Assembly (NCBI GenBank): GCA_900315455.1
Contig: OMZE01000003.1
Span: 1 to 64,000 of the forward strand
Direction of reading: 5' to 3'
Origin: an uncultured Prevotellaceae bacterium
GTDB taxonomy: Bacteria; Bacteroidota; Bacteroidia; Bacteroidales; Bacteroidaceae
Length of the DNA: 64,000 nt
Shown here in pieces: positions 35,801 to 44,200 of the stretch. Position 1 is the first letter of the stretch, and the number at the start of each line of letters is the position of its first letter. The translations under genes and the position numbers were made by a program. The notes under the pieces were generated by a model. It did no database searches. It was not told the DNA's origin and saw only the letters and a list, made by a program, of their open reading frames with translations.

Positions 35801-35939
35801 CTTTCTCCATCACGGTGGCACCGATGACGCCTTCGCCTGTCTCATCGACGACGGTACCGGTGATTTCCGTCTGCGCGTACATTATAGTACACGTAAGAGT
35901 GAGCATGATGCTCAGTAGAAATCTCTTTAGTTGTTTCAT
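32832..35939 (-). CDS. susC: SusC-like TonB-dependent outer-membrane transporter
   Basis: The 1035-residue protein has a signal peptide (1-22, MYAQ) and a carboxypeptidase-regulatory-like domain (about 25-92). A SusC-type TonB box region follows with EVVVTGY (101-107). The plug includes IRGIGTLNNNDPLYIIDGVP and ASIYGSRAANGVIIITTKKG. A 22-strand barrel ends FGLNVSF. It imports oligosaccharides, here presumably fructans, using TonB energy. It is the first gene of the locus transcript. A -7 element TATATTTG (35986-35993, minus strand) lies 46 bp before the ATG. Confidence 0.96.
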   Translation of the reverse strand: MKQLKRFLLSIMLTLTCTIMYAQTEITGTVVDETGEGVIGATVMEKGTSNGTVTDFDGNFTLQVEAGKTLVISYIGYDDIEIAAAPGMKVEMKESTSELTEVVVTGYTTQRKADLTGAISTVNVDELAKQNENNPIKALQGRVPGMNIAADGSPSGAATVRIRGIGTLNNNDPLYIIDGVPTKAGMHELNGNDIESIQVLKDAASASIYGSRAANGVIIITTKKGKEGKVRVDFDGSVAVQTYTNKMKVLNAKEFGQVMWQGYVNDGLDPNMNGLGYKFDWGYNQQGIPTLNHITMSKYLDAAGTTPAADTDWFDETTRTGLIHQYNVSLSNGSERGMSFFSLGYYKNKGIIKDSDFERFSARVNSDYKLVKVGDRNIVTIGESFTLNRTSEVAAPGGFLENVLQFNPSLPVYTTSGEYAGPVGGYPDRENPVARLDRNSDNRYKYWRLFGDAYLNISPFKDFNIKTTFGLDYAQKEQRIFQYPITEGTVANATNGVEAKQEHWTKWMWNLIATYNYEFGRHRGDILVGTELNREDDTWFSGKKYDYMILNPDYMWPNAGVGEAESYGLGEGYTLISYFGKINYSYDDRYLLGLTIRYDGSSRFGKNNRYGTFPSISAGWRIKQEKFMENINWLDNLKLRASWGQTGNQEISNIARYTLYESNYGEAGFGGQSYGTSYDIAGTNGGQTLPSGFKRNQLGNDDLKWETTTQTNFGLDFGLFRNALYGSIEWYFKKTKDILVYMPGIGVMGEGSSQWINAGEMENKGVELNVGYRGKVGDFQYDIAANIGTYRNEVTKLPETIAAKGTFGGNGVESVVGHPLGAQVGYVYDGIFKSQDEIDNHATQNGAGLGRIRWKDLNNDGVINEKDQEWIYSPVPDFTWGLNIYLQYKNFDLSMFWQGVQGVDVISDLKKETDLWSGLNISNLNKGERLLDAWSPVNMDSNIPAISTMDNNNEKRVSSYFVENGSYAKLRTIQLGYNFPKSFTDKLYMQRLRVYVSAQNLLTIKSGNFTGVDPENANFGYPIPLNVTFGLNVSF

Positions 35940-36019
35940 TTTCTTAGGTTTTGGTTAGTATAACAATAAATTCTTGTTTTGGATGCAAATATAACGGAGG
36001 CGGTGCTGCCTTGGTGTCA

Positions 36020-36087
36020 ATTATCGTTCTTCGTATGGCAATAATGTTGCAGTGTAACATTTTTGTGAGCGAATGAACGATTATTGC
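36020..36087. promoter_or_regulatory. Inverted repeats upstream of susC, candidate regulator binding site
   Basis: ATTATCGTTC (36020-36029) and GAACGATTAT (36075-36084) are inverted copies with one mismatch. Inside and overlapping them GCAATAAT (36038-36045) and ATTATTGC (36080-36087) form a second inverted pair. They lie 27-95 bp upstream of the susC -7 element, where hybrid two-component regulators usually bind. Assignment to the neighbouring regulator is inference. Confidence 0.45.
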
Positions 36088-36205
36088 AAGCCATTGGCAG
36101 CGGCTTGTTGTATTTTTGCAATGTCAATCGATAGAGGTTGGCTATGTTAATGGTTAGATAAAAAAGTATATTATTAGGTTAGCAAAGTTATTTGGATAAC
36201 AAAGC

Positions 36206-36449
36206 AAAAAGGTGTGGACATTGAGCGTTTCACTTTCAGACCGGGTCTGCGACAACCTCAGAATAGATGAAACGTCAGTCCACACCATTATTGTATATAT
36301 AAGGTGAGGCTCTGTACTCTCTATTCTATTCCCAAGGTCGCAGTTTGGTCCGAAAAGAGTCAGCAACTCAGTTTATCCCACAATGTGTCATTTCGTAGGT
36401 AGGAGAAAGTGCGGCCATAACCGCTCCCCTTGTGTTTCCATGATGGAGT
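36206..36449 (-). ncRNA. Probable small RNA between the regulator and susC
   Basis: A promoter reading leftwards (TTG at 36482-36484, 19-bp spacer, TATATTTG at 36455-36462) stands just after the regulator stop codon. The predicted transcript starts near 36449. It contains a hairpin GGAG-GCGG/CCGC-TCC (36402-36427). It ends in a long stem GGTGTGGAC/GTCCACACC (36211-36219 and 36278-36286) reinforced by CGTTTCA/TGAAACG (36226-36232 and 36268-36274), then TTTTTGC on the minus strand. No convincing protein is encoded. Length about 240 nt. It could be a 6S-like or locus-specific RNA; I cannot tell which. Confidence 0.6.
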
Positions 36450-36454
36450 TTGGG

Positions 36455-36484
36455 CAAATATAGTGTTTTTTTTGTATTCTGCAA
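36455..36484 (-). promoter_or_regulatory. Promoter of the probable small RNA
   Basis: On the minus strand GTTG (-33), 19 bp, TATATTTG (-7) match the Bacteroidetes consensus closely. The element lies 18 bp beyond the stop codon of the regulator gene. Confidence 0.6.
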
Positions 36485-36502
36485 CTTTTTTGGCAACAAT
36501 TC

Positions 36503-38725
36503 TCAATTTCTTGCCTCTCCGGGCACTTTTCCATACTCATCCTTGAAACATTTGGTAAAGTAGGAAGGTGAGGTGAACCCTACCTTGTAGGCAATCTCAC
36601 TCACGGCATAGTCGGTGGAGAGAAGCAGTTGCTGTGCCTTCGCCAGACGGGCCTTGCGGAGCAGGTCGACGGGGGAGTAGCCAGTGAGGGCCTTGATCTT
36701 GCGGTAGAGTTGCACACGGCTCAGTCCGAGAGCGCTGCCGAGGTCCTCCACGCCGATGTCGCTGTTGTCGAGTTGCTCTTCCACCACTTTCTTGAAGCGG
36801 GTGATAAACACGTCTTCTTTTGTGTCTGCCGTGACGGAAGGAGCGGCTGTGGTATTGGGGGTGCTGCTGTTTGTGGTCTTCTCCTGCCAAATGTCTTTCA
36901 GCAGATGGCGGTTGCGCAGCAGGTTGTCGATACGCGCAATGAGCAGGTCGGGGGAGAAGGGCTTGGTGATGTAGGCGTCGGCACCGCTGTCATAGCCTTC
37001 TATCTGGTGCTTGCTCAGGGCACGGGCGGTAAGCAGGATGACGGGAATATGCGAAGTAATGTCGTCGTCTTTCACCTGCTGACAGAGTTGCAGGCCGTTC
37101 ATCACGGGCATCATCACGTCGGAGATGATGATATCGGGCACCTCGGCACGTGCCACCTCGAGGCCTTTCTGCCCGTCTTCGGCCTCGAAGAGTCGGTATT
37201 TTCCCTTCAATACCGTGCGCAGGTAGGCACGGATGTCGGCATTGTCGTCGATGATGAGTACCGTAGGCGCTTCCTCGGTCACGTCATGGGCGGCAGGCTC
37301 TGCAATGGGATGGGAAACGGTTATCTCGTCGAATTGTTCCACGGGCATGTCGCCCACTTTGCCGCCCACCTGCATGTCGAGCATCTTGTTCACCAGCATG
37401 GTGAGTTGATGGGTGTTCCTTCGCACGATGGCGAAGAGGTCGGCGGCTTCAGGACTGGCGGTTTGTACGTCGTCGGTCTTGGCGAGTTGTGCCAACGGGC
37501 CTTCGATGAGTGTAAGAGGCGTGCGCAACTCATGGCTCACTTGGGTGTAGAAGTCGAGTTGGTCGCGCGACATCTGCTCCCGTTCGGCATTCAGGCGTGC
37601 CTTCTGCCGCTGATACATATAGTAACCGGTGAGCAGCAGCAACAGCATGATTATGAAGCCGATGGCGAGCAGGGTGAGTATCCGTTGGTTGGCCAACTGC
37701 TGCAGATAGCCGCTGGCCTTCTCATGAAGTTGCTCAAGACGGTCGGACTGACGGAGCACCTCGTCGCTCTCCATGAGCAGCACGCGGGCATTGTCGTGGG
37801 TAACGATGGCCGACATGAGCATCGTCTCCTTCTCATAGGGCTTACCGTCGAGGATGTCGATAGCCAACTGCAGGAGTTGGTCGCCGTGGGTGGGGTAGAT
37901 ATATGAGGCATCGAGCAATGAGTCACGCACCAGTTGTATGCCGCCGTTCTCGCCGGGCAGACCGTCGATGCCGCAATATAGTGTGGAATGCTGGGTGGAG
38001 GGAGAGGCTTCGGTCAACGCCTTGCGTGCTCCCATTGCGGTGCGGTCGTTGGCTCCAAATACCAGGTCTACACGTACATCTTTATTGTGAGCGAGCCATT
38101 GCTTCGTCTTCTCGTAAGCAGTCGGTTCTGTCCAATCGCCTTGCAATGTGTCTACCACCTTGATGCCTGGCTGGTCTTTAATGGCATCCATGAAACCGTT
38201 GTGCCGTTCGATAGCGGGCGATGAGCCTTCAAGACCTTTTATTTCCAATACATTCCCCTGGCCATGGAGCCGAGTGGTGATATACTCGCCCATCACACGC
38301 CCCATCTCGTAGTTGTCGGCACTGATGAAGGCGGTGTACTTGTTTGAGTTGGTCTTGCGTTCAAAGACAATAACGGGAATGCCCTTGTCGTAGGCGCGGT
38401 CTATGGCAGGAGAGATGGTGGATACTTGGTTGGGGGCTACAATCAGCAGGTCGATGCCACTGTCCACCAAACTGTCTATCTGCTGCACCTGTCGCTCGTC
38501 ACTGTCGTAGGCAACAGCAAATTTCAAGTCAATATTGTCGTGGAAGTAGGCACTCATCCTCAACTCCGCATTCTGCTTGTCGCGCCAGATGTCATCAGAG
38601 CATTGCGATACGCCGATATGGTATTTGGGGCTGTTGCTCGAACAGGATAAGAGCAGCATCAGAAAGGCTGTAATACATGTTGCTGCCCATATATGGTTAA
38701 TGGTTTTAAAGTAAGAAAAGTTCAT
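36503..38725 (-). CDS. Hybrid two-component regulator with sugar-binding sensor, lacking a visible kinase ATPase domain
   Basis: The ATG at 38725 gives 740 residues and a clean N-terminal hydrophobic segment (11-27); an in-frame ATG at 38869 would add an unlikely leader. The order is periplasmic type-I sugar-binding domain (about 35-315), transmembrane helix (349-370), HisKA dimerisation region with His398 in SHELRTPL, receiver (488-605, phospho-acceptor Asp536) and AraC-type HTH (640-738). Only about 35 residues separate the HisKA helices from the receiver, so the HATPase_c domain of about 120-150 residues is missing, with no N, G1 or G2 box. Position next to susC points to fructose sensing and control of this locus. 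A -7 element TAACTTTG lies 20 bp upstream. Confidence 0.9.
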   Translation of the reverse strand: MNFSYFKTINHIWAATCITAFLMLLLSCSSNSPKYHIGVSQCSDDIWRDKQNAELRMSAYFHDNIDLKFAVAYDSDERQVQQIDSLVDSGIDLLIVAPNQVSTISPAIDRAYDKGIPVIVFERKTNSNKYTAFISADNYEMGRVMGEYITTRLHGQGNVLEIKGLEGSSPAIERHNGFMDAIKDQPGIKVVDTLQGDWTEPTAYEKTKQWLAHNKDVRVDLVFGANDRTAMGARKALTEASPSTQHSTLYCGIDGLPGENGGIQLVRDSLLDASYIYPTHGDQLLQLAIDILDGKPYEKETMLMSAIVTHDNARVLLMESDEVLRQSDRLEQLHEKASGYLQQLANQRILTLLAIGFIIMLLLLLTGYYMYQRQKARLNAEREQMSRDQLDFYTQVSHELRTPLTLIEGPLAQLAKTDDVQTASPEAADLFAIVRRNTHQLTMLVNKMLDMQVGGKVGDMPVEQFDEITVSHPIAEPAAHDVTEEAPTVLIIDDNADIRAYLRTVLKGKYRLFEAEDGQKGLEVARAEVPDIIISDVMMPVMNGLQLCQQVKDDDITSHIPVILLTARALSKHQIEGYDSGADAYITKPFSPDLLIARIDNLLRNRHLLKDIWQEKTTNSSTPNTTAAPSVTADTKEDVFITRFKKVVEEQLDNSDIGVEDLGSALGLSRVQLYRKIKALTGYSPVDLLRKARLAKAQQLLLSTDYAVSEIAYKVGFTSPSYFTKCFKDEYGKVPGEARN

Positions 38726-38745
38726 GTAATGTCGGTTAGTTATTG

Positions 38746-38753
38746 CAAAGTTA
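38746..38753 (-). promoter_or_regulatory. -7 promoter element of the hybrid regulator gene
   Basis: TAACTTTG on the minus strand matches TAnnTTTG and lies 20 bp before the ATG at 38725. A -33 box is not clear. Confidence 0.45.
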
Positions 38754-38884
38754 TATTTTTTTTCTGAAATAAACATAATTCTTTTTCCAATAAAAATACA
38801 AAAAACAATTTTTGTTTGGTTCTTCTTGTGCCTAAGGCTGACATTGCGGCAGTTCTGTCTCTTTTTCACAAAAATAAGGAAATA

Positions 38885-38917
38885 ATTGTCATTTTCCGAT
38901 TTTATTGCGTACTTTTG
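38885..38917 (+). promoter_or_regulatory. Promoter of the thioesterase gene
   Basis: ATTG (38885-38888), 21 bp, TACTTTTG (38910-38917) fit the Bacteroidetes promoter pattern. The ATG at 38945 is 27 bp downstream. Confidence 0.55.
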
Positions 38918-38944
38918 TGGCGATTTTTAATAAAACGATTGTCA

Positions 38945-39361
38945 ATGACTATCAAAGAGTATTTCGAGGGCGACCGCTTCGCTATGGATGCAGGCATCAT
39001 TATCGATGAGATAAAAGAGGGGTATGCCCTCTTGCACATGACTGTCGATGAGAGGCATCTCAACGGAGCGGGATGGTGTCAGGGTGGGGCCATCTTTACC
39101 CTCGCCGACCTGGCGTTCGCCTGCGCCACCAACTCACGGGGCGTGCCTACTGTCACTGTGGCGGCGAACATCACACTCCTGCGACCTGTGGCTCCAGGCA
39201 CCAGGCTCACTGCCGAAGCCCGCGAGACCTTCGACCACAAGACCTTGCCTTTCGCCGAAGTCAGGGTTACCGACGATACCGGACAACTGATGGCAGTAAT
39301 GACATCGAGCGGTTACCGCCGCCATCATGCCCCTCCCTTGGGATTCGAAGACAAACCATGA
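38945..39361 (+). CDS. PaaI-type hotdog-fold thioesterase
   Basis: The 138-residue protein starts at the ATG at 38945, after the promoter; a longer frame from 38816 would run through the promoter. The hotdog motif HLNGAGWCQGGAIFTLADLA is characteristic of PaaI/YbgC-like acyl-CoA thioesterases, which hydrolyse aryl- or acyl-CoA. It is followed by phenylacetate-CoA ligase and an ACT protein, so an aryl-CoA such as phenylacetyl-CoA is a reasonable substrate by context. Confidence 0.88.
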   Translation: MTIKEYFEGDRFAMDAGIIIDEIKEGYALLHMTVDERHLNGAGWCQGGAIFTLADLAFACATNSRGVPTVTVAANITLLRPVAPGTRLTAEARETFDHKTLPFAEVRVTDDTGQLMAVMTSSGYRRHHAPPLGFEDKP

Positions 39362-39448
39362 GTCTTTGAAAACCCATAAGCAATGGTAATGTCTCTTCAA
39401 CACTCCCTTAACTCCCCTTTAATTATCTAATAATAAGTATAAAGCATA

Positions 39449-40750
39449 ATGATTTGGAATAAGCACAAAGAATGTATGAGCCGCGACGAGATGCACAACT
39501 TGCAGAGCAAGCGGCTGCAGAAACTCGTGGCACTCGTCTACCGCAACGTGCCGTTCTATCGGGAGAAAATGCAGGCACTCGACCTTGACCCCGCCGACAT
39601 CGTCGACATCGAGGATATCGTGAAACTGCCTTTCACTACAAAACAAGACCTGCGCGACAACTACCCCTATGGACTGCAGTGTGCCGCACCGTCGGAAATC
39701 GTGCGCGTGCATGCTTCGTCGGGAACGACAGGCAACGCCACCATCGTGGGCTATACCCGGCGCGACCTTGAGGTGTGGGCAGAGGGAATGGCACGTGCAC
39801 TCACGGCGTATGGCGTGGGACGGGGCGACACCTTCTCTGTCTCCTATGGTTATGGACTCTTCACCGGCGGACTGGGGGCACACTATGGCGTAGAGCGTAT
39901 TGGCGCTGCCGTAGTGCCGGCATCAACGGGAAACACCGAGAAACATCTTAAACTCATCAAAGACCTGGGTGTAACGGGCATCGCCTGCACACCGTCGTAT
40001 GCACTCTATCTGGCAGAAACCATGGAGAAGATGGGCATCAAGAAAGAAGACCTCAATCTGCGAGTAGGAGCCTTCGGGGCAGAACCCTGGACGGAGAACA
40101 TGCGGCAGGAAATACAACAGCGGCTGGGCGTGAAAGGCTACAACCTCTACGGACTGAGCGAGGTGTGCGGACCGGGGGTGTCGTATGAGTGCGAGGCTCA
40201 AAATGGGTCGCATATCTGCGAAGACCATTTCTATCCCGAAATCATCAATCCCGAAACGTTGGAGGAACTGCCCATTGGACAAACTGGCGAACTGGTGTTC
40301 ACCACGCTCACCAAAGAGGGCATGCCACTGCTCAGATACCGCACACGCGACCTCTGTTCGCTGATGGAAGGCACTTGCTCATGTGGACGCACCTCGGTGA
40401 GGATGGGAAGAATCATGGGACGTTCCGACGATATGCTCATCATCCGAGGCATCAATGTGTTCCCGTCGCAGGTAGAGAGCGTCATCCTCTCCATGCCGCA
40501 GTTCGAACCTGTCTATATGATCGTGGTCGACCGCAAGAACAACCTCGACACCATGCAGGTGCAGGTAGAGGTGCGCAAGAACTTCTTCAGCGACGACATC
40601 GGACAGATGTTCGAGATGCGAAAGGGCCTGGCAGACCGGCTCAAGAGCGTCATCTCCATCAAGGCCGACGTGAAACTGATGGAACCGGGAAGCATCGAGA
40701 GAAGCCAAGGCAAGTCGGTGCGCGTGATAGACAAGAGAAACCTGAAGTAA
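39449..40750 (+). CDS. paaK: Phenylacetate-CoA ligase
   Basis: The 433-residue protein has the adenylate-forming fold with ATP loop HASSGTTGNATIVGY, then YNLYGLSEVCGPGVSYEC, YRTRDLCSL and the C-terminal hinge GRSDDMLIIRGINVFPSQVE. It activates phenylacetate or a related aryl acid to the CoA thioester with ATP. In gut Bacteroidetes such genes usually accompany indolepyruvate:ferredoxin oxidoreductase and serve aromatic amino-acid metabolism; that oxidoreductase is not in this window. The small ACT gene follows after 18 bp. Confidence 0.93.
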   Translation: MIWNKHKECMSRDEMHNLQSKRLQKLVALVYRNVPFYREKMQALDLDPADIVDIEDIVKLPFTTKQDLRDNYPYGLQCAAPSEIVRVHASSGTTGNATIVGYTRRDLEVWAEGMARALTAYGVGRGDTFSVSYGYGLFTGGLGAHYGVERIGAAVVPASTGNTEKHLKLIKDLGVTGIACTPSYALYLAETMEKMGIKKEDLNLRVGAFGAEPWTENMRQEIQQRLGVKGYNLYGLSEVCGPGVSYECEAQNGSHICEDHFYPEIINPETLEELPIGQTGELVFTTLTKEGMPLLRYRTRDLCSLMEGTCSCGRTSVRMGRIMGRSDDMLIIRGINVFPSQVESVILSMPQFEPVYMIVVDRKNNLDTMQVQVEVRKNFFSDDIGQMFEMRKGLADRLKSVISIKADVKLMEPGSIERSQGKSVRVIDKRNLK

Positions 40751-40768
40751 AACCAAAACCTAATCATC

Positions 40769-41167
40769 ATGACAAAACAAATATCACTGTTCCTCGAGAA
40801 CAAGAACGGCCGTATCAGCGAAGTGGCTAAGACGCTCGGCGACAACGGCATCAATATGAAGGCATTCTCCATGACCGAGACTCCCGACTTCGGCATTCTA
40901 CGCATCGTGGTGGCTGATACCGAAAAGGCGGTGGTGGTGCTCAGCGAAGCCAACTTCGCCGTCTCCATCACCGATGTGGTGTGCATCGAATGCTCCGACC
41001 GTCCAGGGGCTTTGGCCGAAGTGCTAGGCTGCCTTACCTCGGCAGATATCGGCATCAACTACATGTATGCCTTCTCAGAAGGCTCTATGGCGAAATTCGT
41101 CATCAAAACCGCCGACATCGCCCGATGTGAGGAGGCACTGAAAAACGCGGGATGCACCGTGCTGTGA
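40769..41167 (+). CDS. Tandem ACT-domain protein
   Basis: The 132-residue protein consists of two ACT domains (about 3-65 and 70-130: SLFLENKNGRISEVAKTLGD and ECSDRPGALAEVLGCL). ACT domains bind amino acids. Stand-alone tandem ACT proteins next to paaK are common in Bacteroidetes and archaea and probably sense an aromatic amino acid, which is inference. It ends the thioesterase-paaK-ACT run and is followed by a hairpin. Confidence 0.88.
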   Translation: MTKQISLFLENKNGRISEVAKTLGDNGINMKAFSMTETPDFGILRIVVADTEKAVVVLSEANFAVSITDVVCIECSDRPGALAEVLGCLTSADIGINYMYAFSEGSMAKFVIKTADIARCEEALKNAGCTVL

Positions 41168-41169
41168 AT

Positions 41170-41195
41170 CAATGGGGGCTTTCTGGCCCCCATTG
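41170..41195 (+). terminator. Terminator-like hairpin after the ACT gene
   Basis: CAATGGGGGC (41170-41179) and GCCCCCATTG (41186-41195) form a perfect 10-bp stem with a 6-nt loop 3 bp past the stop codon. No T-run follows immediately. Confidence 0.6.
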
Positions 41196-41232
41196 GCTAT
41201 ATGGCCTATAGTATCTATAGTCCCTATTGTTC
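41196..41232 (+). repeat. CTATAGT-type short repeat
   Basis: GCTATATGGC, CTATAGTAT, CTATAGTCC and CTATTGTTCC follow one another with a period of about 9-11 bp. A related array is at 52748-52784. Confidence 0.6.
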
Positions 41233-41259
41233 CTTTTTGAATAACCCGAAAAACTAATA

Positions 41260-44200
41260 ATGATGAAAAAACAACTGTTCTCTATCCTCTTGTACTTGTT
41301 GTGCGTGGCTTCCGCAGTCGCCAACCCGGTGACGCCAGGTCAGGCCCAACAGAAGGCAAAGGCTTTCCTTGTAAAGAGAGGTATGGCAGCCAGCGCTACC
41401 CTCGACCTCGCCTATCAAGGAAAACAGCAGGCCCACCAGAATGGCGCTCCTGCCAAGGATGCCTGCTACTATGTGTTCAACAATGGCCATAATGAAGGAT
41501 TCGTCATCGTAGCCGGCGACGACTGTGCCGAAGACGTGCTGGGGTATGTCACCGAAGGCTCCTTCGATGCCGACAATATCCCCCAAAACATGCAGGTATG
41601 GCTCAACGCCTATGCCAACCAGATTGCGTGGGCGAAAAACCATATGGCGGCTGCACAGACAAATAATGACACGGAGGTGGCACGACAAGTCATCGCGCCA
41701 ATGGTCAAGGCACACTGGGACCAAGGCGAGCCATATAACCTGAAATGTCCACTCTATGGGGCAGGCGGAAACTCGGGCGAAAGGTGCGTCACAGGGTGCG
41801 TGGCAACGGCCATGGCACAGGTGATGTATTACCACAAGTGGCCCCGGTCATACACCACAGCCATCCCTGCCTACACGTCGAACAGTGTCATCGGTGAACT
41901 CGCTGCCCTTCCATCAGTATCGTTCGACTGGGACAACATGAGCGACTGCTACTCTGTCAACCTGAACGAGAGTCAGGCAAAAAAGAATGCCGTGGCTACG
42001 CTGATGCGCTATTGCGGACAGGCGGTGGAGATGGATTATTCGCCCGGAGGATCAGGAGGATACACCAACATGATACCCACGGCGCTGTCGTCGTATTTCG
42101 GATATGAGAACGAGGCGTCATGGATATTCCGCGACGACTATACCACTCTCCAGTGGAACAACTTCATCTACAATGAACTGCTCCATGCCCGGCCGGTCAT
42201 CTATTCCGCCGACACCTCGGCAGGCGGCGGACATGCGTTTATCTGCGACGGGTACGACGGACATGATATGTACCACATCAACTGGGGATGGGGAGGGCTG
42301 TGCGACGGCTATTTCCGGCTACAGGCACTCAATCCCTCGGCACAGGGGACAGGGGGAAGCGGTGACTATGGTGGCTATTCGCTCGACCAGAGTGCCATCA
42401 TCGGCATCAGTCCCACCGTGGTGACCGACAATATGGGCAGTGGCGACAGCGATGCTCCCGGCATAGAGACGGTGGAGTTCGACTTCACCGACCCCTATCA
42501 AGGATGGGAGGAACTGGAAGACCAGCAGGTGTCGTACAACTACAACTCCAGCAGGGGATTTAGCAGCACTTACGTCTGGTATTGGTACCACAGTATCGAT
42601 GCCTCACAGGGATACGACGTGGGTCTCGGACTCTTCGACGGTGATGTGATGAAGGAAAAAATCGTTGTAAACGAGAATTACTCCGGATCCAGCGCACAAT
42701 ACTATGCTAACGCTTTCTCGCTCAACTTCGGAAGGAACCTCTCTGCCGGCACATACCAGATACGCGGCATCGACAGCCCTGCGGGATCAGATGAATGGAA
42801 ACCCAGTGCATCTTCCGACAGACGTTATCTCGAAGTCGTCATCGCCGAAGGGAAGTGCACCATCTCCATCGTCAATAAGGAGATAGTGGCCGACCTAGAG
42901 GTGACGGGTGTGGAACAGGTCATCACACAATCAGGTAATCCCCGCCAACTCAGGGTACATCTGCACAATAACGTAAACGAGGAATACAATGCCCCGTTGT
43001 ATCTGTTGGTCGACAACAAAATGGTGGCTAAAGAGGGGGCGTTCATCCCTGCCAATGACGACGACTACGTCGACTTTGTGTTCGAAGCGGCCACAGGCCA
43101 GCATACCATTGTGGTGTCCACGACCCAAAATAGTTCCGGTGCCATCTACAACGGGAAATACACCATCTCCAACCAGGTGGCTTCACCCAAACTCACCGTG
43201 ACGAAGGCTGAACTCAGAAACGTAGCAGGCGGCAAGCAGTACGGACGCTTGGTGGAATATGCCGTCACGTTCAAGAACAATTCTTCCACCGACTATGACA
43301 ACCAGATGACCAAGTGGATGTATGTGAAGAATACTCAGGGGTCATTCTACGGGTTCATCCAGTCTTACGATGTCTTCATTGCCGCTGGTGAAGAGAAGAC
43401 GGTCACGTTCACGCACGAACTCGCCCTGGGAGATGTCTATTGGGTATGGATAAGCGACGGAAAGGAGGAGCGGTATTGCGAGGAGTATAATATCACGGTT
43501 TCACCGGCATTCGTGAGTTGGACTGCCGACGGCACACGCACCGCCGTGGCTCCTGCCTCAACCATCAAGGTGCCGGAGGATGCCGTGGCTGCCAGTTTCG
43601 AGGACATCACCAACCTCGCGCAGACCACCATCAAGCCCAACACCAATGCCAATACCCTATACTATCTCGCACACAATGCCACCGTGCCATCGGCACTGAA
43701 TGGCAAGAACGTGGTGAAGGGATACGAGGCAAGCAACATCGTACTCACAGGGTCTTCGGGGTTCTATGTGCCGCAGTCGTTCACGGCTTCCAAAATCAGT
43801 TACACGTACAAGCCCACTGTAGGCTTCGACGGCAAGAATGGATGGCAGACCATCACACTTCCCTTCGGCGTGCAGCAGGTCACCTCAGATGGAAAGGCGG
43901 TGGACTGGTATCATGGCAATGAGACCGGTAACGACAAGGATTTTTGGGTGATGAGGTTCACCAGGGTCGACGGCGACAAGGCGATGTTCGCCGACCTGGA
44001 CACCTGGATGCCCAACGAGCCGTATATCATTGCCGTACCGGGCAACCGATGGGGAAAGGACTATGCCATGACAGACAAGAATCTCCAGTTCTCCGCATCC
44101 AATGTGAAAGTGATACAGACGCTTGTCTGTCAGATGGCAGGAAATGGGTATGACTTCATCGGCTCCACTGGCGAGAAGACAGTAAACAATGCTTATGGGC

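Noticed and set aside
36154-36366. 70-residue minus-strand protein in the susC upstream region
   Set aside because: Runs through the hairpins of the probable small RNA, no homology and no start context; an RNA explains the region better.
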